From Poa pratensis (taxonomy: Eukaryota > Streptophyta > Magnoliopsida > Poales > Poaceae), in NCBI GenBank assembly GCA_947311845.1, contig CAMZMU010000020.1:37739199-37803198 (forward strand): a stretch of DNA of 64,000 bases. Reading direction: 5' to 3'. The notes beneath the pieces were generated by a model. That model searched no databases, had not been told where the DNA came from, and was given only the letters and a program-made list of their open reading frames with translations. The position numbers and the translations under genes were made by a program. Position 1 is the first letter of the stretch. Every line of letters starts with the position of its first letter. Below are positions 57,940-64,000 of this stretch, piece by piece.

Positions 57940-58604
57940 AAATCGGACCTTGGACCTTATCCCCTCCCCGCACAGTGCAGAGGGGCGATTTCTGACGCAC
58001 CTGTTTCGCCCACCTCGCCGGCGGCGATCCGGCCGTTTCCCTCCCTCCGTCGGCCGCTCCGGCGGCGGGAGGGTGGGGGAACGCCGGATCCCACCGTGTA
58101 TAAGCGTAGGGCTAAGTAGGTTTCCAGCCGGCGGGTTGTGGAGACGGCGGCGCTGTCAGAGTGGATTTTGCAGGTGGGGGTCGTCCTCTTCGGCGGTGGA
58201 TCTCCTCGGAGCTTCGCCGCGGGCCGCCCGCTCTTTCCCTGCTCGCAGCTCGGTGGAGCTGTTGTGTGGGGCATTTCCTCACCCGGAGTCCGTGGTGCGG
58301 CGGCTCCGGATGTCAAATCTGAAGATGTTCGTTGCTGAGTTGCTGCAAGGAGATGGTGTTGACGACGCAGGATGGAGGTTCCAGTGGAGCCAAGCTTCGT
58401 CGACTTCCGGCCATGGAGGAGCTCCTTCTGTTCCAAGGCGTCAGCGGCGAGGAAGGAGTGGTGGCGGCGCGCCGGCGATACCTGCTTCGTCTGCTACATC
58501 GGGATCCTGGGGGCCTTGTTGTAATATCTTTTGTTTTCTGGATCTTCTTGTAAAAGTCCTTGTGTAATTCAGCCGGATTATCCCGCAAAAAAAATAAAAA
58601 ATAA
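57940..58604 (+). mobile_element. Retroposed insert with 17-bp target duplication
   Basis: The 17-mer aataaaggggtgtgtta flanks 665 bp on both sides (57923-57939 and 58605-58621), and the insert ends in an A-rich tail (AAAAAAAATAAAAAATA). These are marks of target-primed retrotransposition. The body is GC-rich at its left end and ends TAATTCAGCCGGATTATCCC before the tail. A plus-strand frame of 205 codons (57950-58567) shows no recognisable domain. It may be a LINE-derived or SINE-like non-autonomous unit, or a processed transcript. Confidence 0.75.
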
Positions 58605-58621
58605 AATAAAGGGGTGTGTTA

Positions 58622-59786
58622 TGTCAAAAAAAAGAGAGAGGGATATTACTGATACATTAAAGTTTGATGAAGTGAAGAGCGGCAGTATGCGTCACTTGTA
58701 CCCGTGCCCACCCAACGTAATCCTCCCACTCGTCATCACGGAGCACTATTCCGTACTGCTACTCCGTATTTTATTGGCTTCTCGTACGACTATGGCCCGG
58801 CGGTGGCCAACGAGCTCGTTTTGCGCTTTAAACTGGACCGAGATATTGCTACTTCTACGGGGGGACCAGACCAGAGAGGAGTAGACGGCCGGGCCGGGCC
58901 GGGCCGGGTGCAGCTGCGCGTCGTCCTTGTGCCAGGGCCAGCCACACTCCTCATTGGCTGCAGGGAGGCGGCCAATGACACTTGGGACGTGTGTTGCTCC
59001 CCAAGTGGAGCGATTCGATCGATGGTGGCGTCCAGCACAGCACAGCTGACAGTTGCCCACTGGCCGGCCGGATTAATTCCCTATCCCTCGATTTGTCGGG
59101 CTGGTCATGAATAGACACTGGCCGGCGGTGTGCTAGCAACGACGACGACGACCCTCAGAAGATATCCTGCCACGGCAACTTCGACACACAGCCGGTGCGA
59201 GTGTCACGTCTACGTTACGTGTGTGCATATCATATGAGATGCAATGGCCTTGAAATTCTTGTTCCAAGTAGAGTGCCATTGTTGTTTACCATTACCGTCT
59301 GAGTACTTGTTTTTCACGGGTTGAAATGACGGTAGTTGCAAGTATCTGCATACAATTTAGAGTCTCGTTGGTTTAAAGGAACTTTTGCAGTAATTCTAAA
59401 GAATTCTATTTCATAGAACTTTCGGCATGAAATGAAACTTTTTTGGTTTGTACTAGACCAAAAGAAAATTTGAGTTTGGCCTTTTTACTTAGTTGACCAA
59501 ACCAGTGTTTTTCCAGTTGAGCAATCAAACATACAACCCAAAATTTTCCCACTATATATTTGCAAGAACATATATTACATGTGGTTAATTTTTGTGCTAC
59601 TCTCTATTGATACGCTGCAATAAAATGCGTAAGTTGTGTGCATCTCTTTGATGTTGTTGCGGAGGCTGGGATCCGCACCCATTTCTGAAAAACGCCATGC
59701 TTTTCCTTTTTTTTTCGTCTTTGAACTCCTTCGAGCGAAAAGGACGCAGTGCAGTGCATGTATTTAGTGTTATCGGGAAATACTAG
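58622..59786. other. Intergenic DNA upstream of the WRKY gene
   Basis: No supported gene. A short GGGCC/CCGGG repeat lies at about 58889-58909. The rest is unstructured as far as I can see. Confidence 0.4.
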
Positions 59787-59879
59787 TACTCCCTCCGATC
59801 CATATTAGTGGACACAACTTTGTTTTAGACAAAGCTGTGTCCACTAAGTTGTGTCCACTAATATGGATCGGAGGTAGTA
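59787..59879. mobile_element. Stowaway-type MITE, 93 bp
   Basis: A near-perfect hairpin, TACTCCCTCCGATCCATATT to AATATGGATCGGAGGTAGTA, bounded by TA. The inner arms repeat GTGGACACAACTT and its complement. It sits about 255 bp upstream of the WRKY start codon, in the likely promoter. Confidence 0.88.
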
Positions 59880-59893
59880 TGAAAAAAAAAATA

Positions 59894-59965
59894 CCGCACG
59901 TTATTACGAATCTGACAGAGATTGCTCACACGTGAAAAATAAATTGCCGCACGTTATTACGAATC
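59894..59965 (+). promoter_or_regulatory. 53-bp spaced direct duplication with G-box upstream of WRKY
   Basis: The 19-mer ccgcacgttattacgaatc occurs at 59894-59912 and 59947-59965, each preceded by an A-rich tract, so a segment of about 53 bp was duplicated. Between the copies lies CACGTG (59929-59934), a G-box recognised by bZIP and bHLH factors. Regulatory use is inferred from position. Confidence 0.5.
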
Positions 59966-60478
59966 GCCGGGAAGCGGCGGGCCCGGAGCCGTGCCCTTCT
60001 TCCCCGTCTCATTTCGCTCCGCCCGGCAGCAGCTTCTTTCTCTCTCTCCTAAAAGCCGTGGACTCGCCGTATCTTTGGTGCCCCACAACACAAACCCCTC
60101 CAAAAAGCCCCCCACCATCCCTTCTCCTTCCCCATGGCGGCACACCAGGCCTCCGCCGGCCGCAGCGCCGAGGGCCCCCCCCCCCCGCCCCCCCTCCTCT
60201 CCCTACCCCGCGGGCCGCCATCGAGTCCTTCTTCGCCTCCGCCGCCGACACCAGCCCCGGCCCGCTCACCCTCGCCGCCGCGCTCTTCCCCGACATGCCC
60301 TCCCCGGCCTTCCACGGCTCCTTCACCCAGCTGCTCGCCGGCGCCATGGGCTCCCTGCCCGCACCCTCCGCCGCCGTCCCTTCCCCTTCCCCTCCCTCGC
60401 CGTTCGCCCTGCCACCGGGCCTCAGCCCCACCGCTCTCCTCGGCGCCCCCTCGCTTTTCTCCCCTACGGTAACTCCTC

Positions 60479-62619
60479 CAACCTTACCTAGTTACCTTTA
60501 CTTGCCGTTGTCTAGGTTTTCAGCTGGTGCGTCAAGAGTAGTACCATTTAGTTATAATTGCAGATACTATCCTGCTAGTTGCAACTTGTGCTGCCGAACC
60601 CTGAGATTAGTACCATGATAGTGCCTGTCTGGTCTGGGACCCCATGAAGAATTTTCCCCAGCTTTGGCAGTTGGGAGATATGTCGTGCAGTGGAACCATC
60701 AAATAAGGGTCAGGTGTTTACTAGCTATTTCCATCGCCTGGTACTTAGTACTTGCACTGCTGTAACTCACAGTGTTAAGTGTGATGCATGCGGTGATGGA
60801 TTGCTCCCTGCCCCCCAGCATTTCTGTGTCCTCTGTCGAAATTGGTTGGGTTATGAAGTCTAAATGGAGTCCCTAGTTAGTACATTAAGTCAGATTTGTG
60901 TTGTACTGGCCACTTCCGATGCTGATTAAACTTAAGTGTCTTTTGGGGATGCGTTCAGTCATTTATTCAAACTTCTATTACATTGGTGGTCGGTGTATGG
61001 GATGTATTTCCTGAGGCATCCGGATACCTTTCTTAGCAGGTATGTAAATTGTACCGTAGGTCCTCATGTTCTTATATATTGATGGAAACCAGTAGCTTAA
61101 TCTCAATCTGAATTCGCGTGGCAAAATTGATGATACTAGGGAAATCGGAATGCCCCCCGAACAGGGAGGGGCATCGCCCCGAGGATACGAATCCGAATTA
61201 TTAATTGAAAAGCCAGGGAAGGATATCTCGGAACTACAGCCGTCTAGTACAATATTCCATTGTAAGGGGACGTTGATAATTAGGATCATCTGCATTTTCC
61301 AAAATTTGGCCTTGATACACTTCGATGCAGCTCTTCTCTCGTCTCTTAGTGCACAGTTGTCTAGGTGAGATTCTCTCTTTCATTTGCAAGGAATCAACGT
61401 TAAGACATGAATGTAAGCAGGTAACTGGGCTGGTCAGTGGTCTAGTTAGTTACTACATGTCCATGCTTTGTAGTTACCATATATTCGTACTGTTCCACAA
61501 TCACGTTATAGCATTGTAGTTCTTTTTCACTCAACAATCACTGGATACAAAGAGAGTTCAGCAGCATCAATTGTGAAAATGCTATGGGTCTTCACGAAAG
61601 TAGTTCTATTATGGTTGGCATGATACAGTCAGTATTCTCTAAAACAAGCAATTTAGAGTTGGTTTGTCAGTATAACATGCCTCCTCTCCTATCAAAATGA
61701 GTGCACAAATCGTTCCGAGTTTCATATGCATTATTTTCAGTAAGTTTCCAACCATTTCCGTAGTCTAGACTTGGAGTTGCCATCTAGGGAGTGTAAAATC
61801 CCAAATGTGTTAGGGAGCTACCCATTTTTCTTATCACTATTATGTTCAAACCACACATAAGAAAGGAGATGTCACATCTAGACTCCAAACATGTTGTCCA
61901 ATTCAGTGTTTGTTAAAAGCCGAGAAGATGCTGCACATGAGTTTACATTCTGATTCTGCCTTTTTTAGTGGCCAGCAAACTCAGTTATCTGTTATCCAAC
62001 ATTAGTATGTACTCCCTCCGTTCACAATGTAAGATGTTTTAGGTGGTACACATGTTGTCTAGATTCGGACTAAAAATAGTGTACATACACACTAAAACGT
62101 GTCTAGATGCAAGTGTATACATGTGAATGTGGGAAAAGTCTAAACATCTTATATTGTGGAACAGAGGGAGTAATAGTGTAATCTTAAGTCACTACTATTT
62201 GGCAAGCTTATTTTGTCAGCCTTTCTTATTTGATCGTCTAATTAAGGTTAGCCCAATTCTACAAATATGAGATTATGAACAACTACCAGATTTTAATAGG
62301 ACCAACTTAAGCTGTTGTTTCCCCTCTGAAAGTCTAATCTGGTGATCAGGCCTTTCTCCTTGCTTGCCTGAAAGTTTTAAGCCAGACTTGTGCTTGGGGT
62401 TTTGCGGTAATCTGTGGATGAGTTTGGCCGTTTCTTTTTTTTTCGATAGCTTTATATTGTGTTGGCTATAGTCAATGAAAATGGACAAAACATCATGGAA
62501 ATAAAGTTTTCTTAACATCTATTCACTGTGTTTATTTCCGGTGCTACTTATTCAATATTATATTGGCAAACAGAGAGCTGTTCATGGACCTATAGTTGTT
62601 AATATATTTATTTCTGCAG
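60479..62619 (+). other. Intron 1 of the WRKY gene
   Basis: GT at 60479, AG at 62618-62619 after TTTATTTCTGC. At 2.1 kb it is long for the gene and contains a Stowaway element (62010-62172). The segment 60960-61310 reads open for 105 codons on the minus strand and has an unusually even composition; I could not identify it. Confidence 0.65.
62010..62172. mobile_element. Stowaway-type MITE, 163 bp, in the WRKY intron
   Basis: TACTCCCTCCGTTCACAATG on the left and CAGAGGGAGTA on the right, bounded by TA, with inner inverted arms (AAGATGTTTTAG and CTAAACATCTTA). Length and arms fit the commonest Triticeae Stowaway families. Confidence 0.88.
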
Positions 62620-63511
62620 GGAAACTTTGAAATGTCCCATCAGCAAGCATTAGCACAAGTGACAGCACAAGCAGTCCATTCTCAGTACATTATGGACAGT
62701 CAAGCAGATTACTCTCTCCCATTCTCATCGACAACGTCAACCATGACATCACAGCACATCAACTCTTCTTCAAATGTGACATCAACAAAGGAGACAGCAA
62801 CTCTGCAGTCGCACACAGGCAATGATAACCTTAAATCAAATGAGGTTTCGCAAGGATTCCAAACTTCGGCCCTAGCCGTGGATAAACCTGCTGATGATGG
62901 TTACAATTGGCGTAAGTATGGCCAGAAGGCAGTTAAGGGTGGGGAGTATCCAAGGCTACTATAAATGCACCCAGGCGAGCTGTCCAGTTAAGAAGAAAGT
63001 GGAGCGCAGCATGTGGACAGATTACTCAAATAATTTATAGAGGCCAGCATAACCACCAACGTCCACCAAAAAGGAGGTCCAAAGATGGTGATAATTTACT
63101 AAATGAAGATGATTTCCACGAGAACGGAGACACTTTGACTAGATCTGAACCGGGCTCTCAAGATCATTCTGGAAAGTAGAGGTATCTAATGACAGCAAGA
63201 GGGGAGACGGAGGGGATCAATCATCTGGCTCAAGTGATAGCGATGAGGAGAACAATGATGAAGCAGGCGCTGACAATGGAGATGCCGGTGTTGTGAATGC
63301 AAAAAAAAGGTGGTTCATGTAGTGACAAAATTTCTGTTGTAAGATAATTTTCAAGCTTAAGTCTATAAATGCTAGTTTTATTTGACAGGCATGTGCCAGC
63401 ACCAGCTCAAAGGATCATTGTGCAAACAACTAGTGAGGTTGATCTTTTGGATGATGGCTACCGGTGGCGCAAGTATGGGCAGAAAGTTGTAAAAGGGAAT
63501 CCTCATCCAAG

Positions 63512-64000
63512 GTAATACTTCTGTTGTCATTTTGCAGTTCTCTATCTTTATCCATTCTGCCCCGAGTCACTTGGAGAGTGAACCATTTACTGAGATCAAT
63601 TCTACTAACACCATATTTGTTGGACCTGGTTGGAATGTTTATCATTTATTGATGTATGGAGAAGACTACTGTTTGTATAGTTGTAGACTCATGATACATG
63701 TTTTTGCACTTGGGGACTCATGATATATATCAATGTCCCATGGATCTTTGGATTATAATAGTGACAGATAACCCTGTTATGGCATAGAAATGTATTTTGC
63801 CCCGTAGTGTGACTTCCAGTTCCAGTTGTGAAAGGGTATAGAAACAGGCCTGTCAGAGAAGTTCAGTTGTACTGGAATGCCATGCTTAGTGTTCTTTAGT
63901 TTCAAGCTGATAGCTATGATCTATATCCTGGATTTATCAGCTGTATTTAGTTCCTGTTTTGGATAAAGGGAATGTGATTACACTGAAACAGGCCTTCGGA
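63512..64000 (+). other. Start of WRKY intron 3, running off the window
   Basis: Begins GTAATACTTC at the conserved intron position of the C-terminal WRKY domain. No acceptor followed by the expected YYKC-coding sequence is seen before the window ends. Confidence 0.6.

Larger units (their letters stand above)
60134..63511 (+). pseudogene. Group I WRKY transcription factor, frameshifted, 3' end outside window
   Basis: Exon 1 (60134-60478) starts MAAHQASAGRSAEG and, in another frame after a C-rich tract (60175-60194), encodes AIESFFASAAD and FALPPGLSPTALLGAPSLFS, the conserved amino motif of group I WRKYs. Exon 2 (62620-63309) holds QALAQVTAQA and the first WRKY domain (WRKYGQK at 62908-62928) with its zinc-finger residues and HNH. 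Exon 3 (63389-63511) holds the second domain (WRKYGQK at 63465-63485), ending at the conserved intron after KGNPHPR. Splice sites are canonical and in phase. The product would bind W-box DNA in the nucleus, typically in defence. Breaks: the C tract, a 2-base loss near 62955 giving TAA at 62962, another near 63012, and a 1-base loss near 63177. Confidence 0.85.

Noticed and set aside
59932..60618. 228-codon frame starting upstream of the WRKY start
   Set aside because: Its first 70 codons are leader sequence and it reads past the exon 1 splice donor. Only the middle part is the real WRKY frame.

Overview
The window looks like an intergenic-to-genic stretch of a large grass genome, most likely Triticeae (wheat, Aegilops or barley group). 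The evidence is the density of nested LTR retrotransposons, Stowaway miniature elements with the CTCCCTCCG terminal repeat, tRNA-Asp-primed Gypsy elements with wheat-type LTRs beginning TGATACGTC, and long stretches without intact genes. This assignment is inference from element style, not from a database match.

Layout, left to right. 1-2388: intergenic DNA with a Stowaway element and a LINE fragment. 2394-9268: a complete Gypsy-type LTR element (element 1) with 5-bp target duplication ATCAC, coding only for a broken Gag plus degenerate protease. 9274-13449: non-transposon DNA with possible minus-strand exon remnants and a duplicated GC-rich block. 13459-42836: a Mutator-like element (MULE) with ~145-bp inverted ends and a perfect 9-bp target duplication. 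Its own DNA is only about 1.85 kb and includes a captured lectin-receptor-kinase fragment. It has been blown up by nesting: a second Gypsy-type element (13831-21112) and a Copia-type element (21678-41915) inserted in it; a non-autonomous minus-strand element (element B, 25641-41233) sits in the Copia; and a young Tat-lineage Gypsy element (28442-39272) sits in element B. Every boundary is supported by LTR ends and by a perfect or one-mismatch target duplication.

43240-45631: an intronless PPR gene on the minus strand, broken by small indels. 46085-49897: a GC-rich possible DNA transposon, then AT-rich DNA with a TTGCAA-rich minisatellite. 49911-56760: a full-length but frameshifted LINE with a 13-bp target duplication. 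57060-57922: a remnant of a second LINE (zinc-binding RVT plus RNase H part), followed by a 665-bp retroposed insert with a 17-bp target duplication. 59787-64000: a Stowaway element and then a group I WRKY transcription factor gene, plus strand, running off the right edge and carrying several frameshifts.

Functionally, almost everything is mobile-element biology. The Tat element keeps an open RNase H/integrase polyprotein on the plus strand and, facing it, a multi-exon antisense gene with its own TATA-like box; this is the most notable gene-level feature. No host gene in the window is intact as read.
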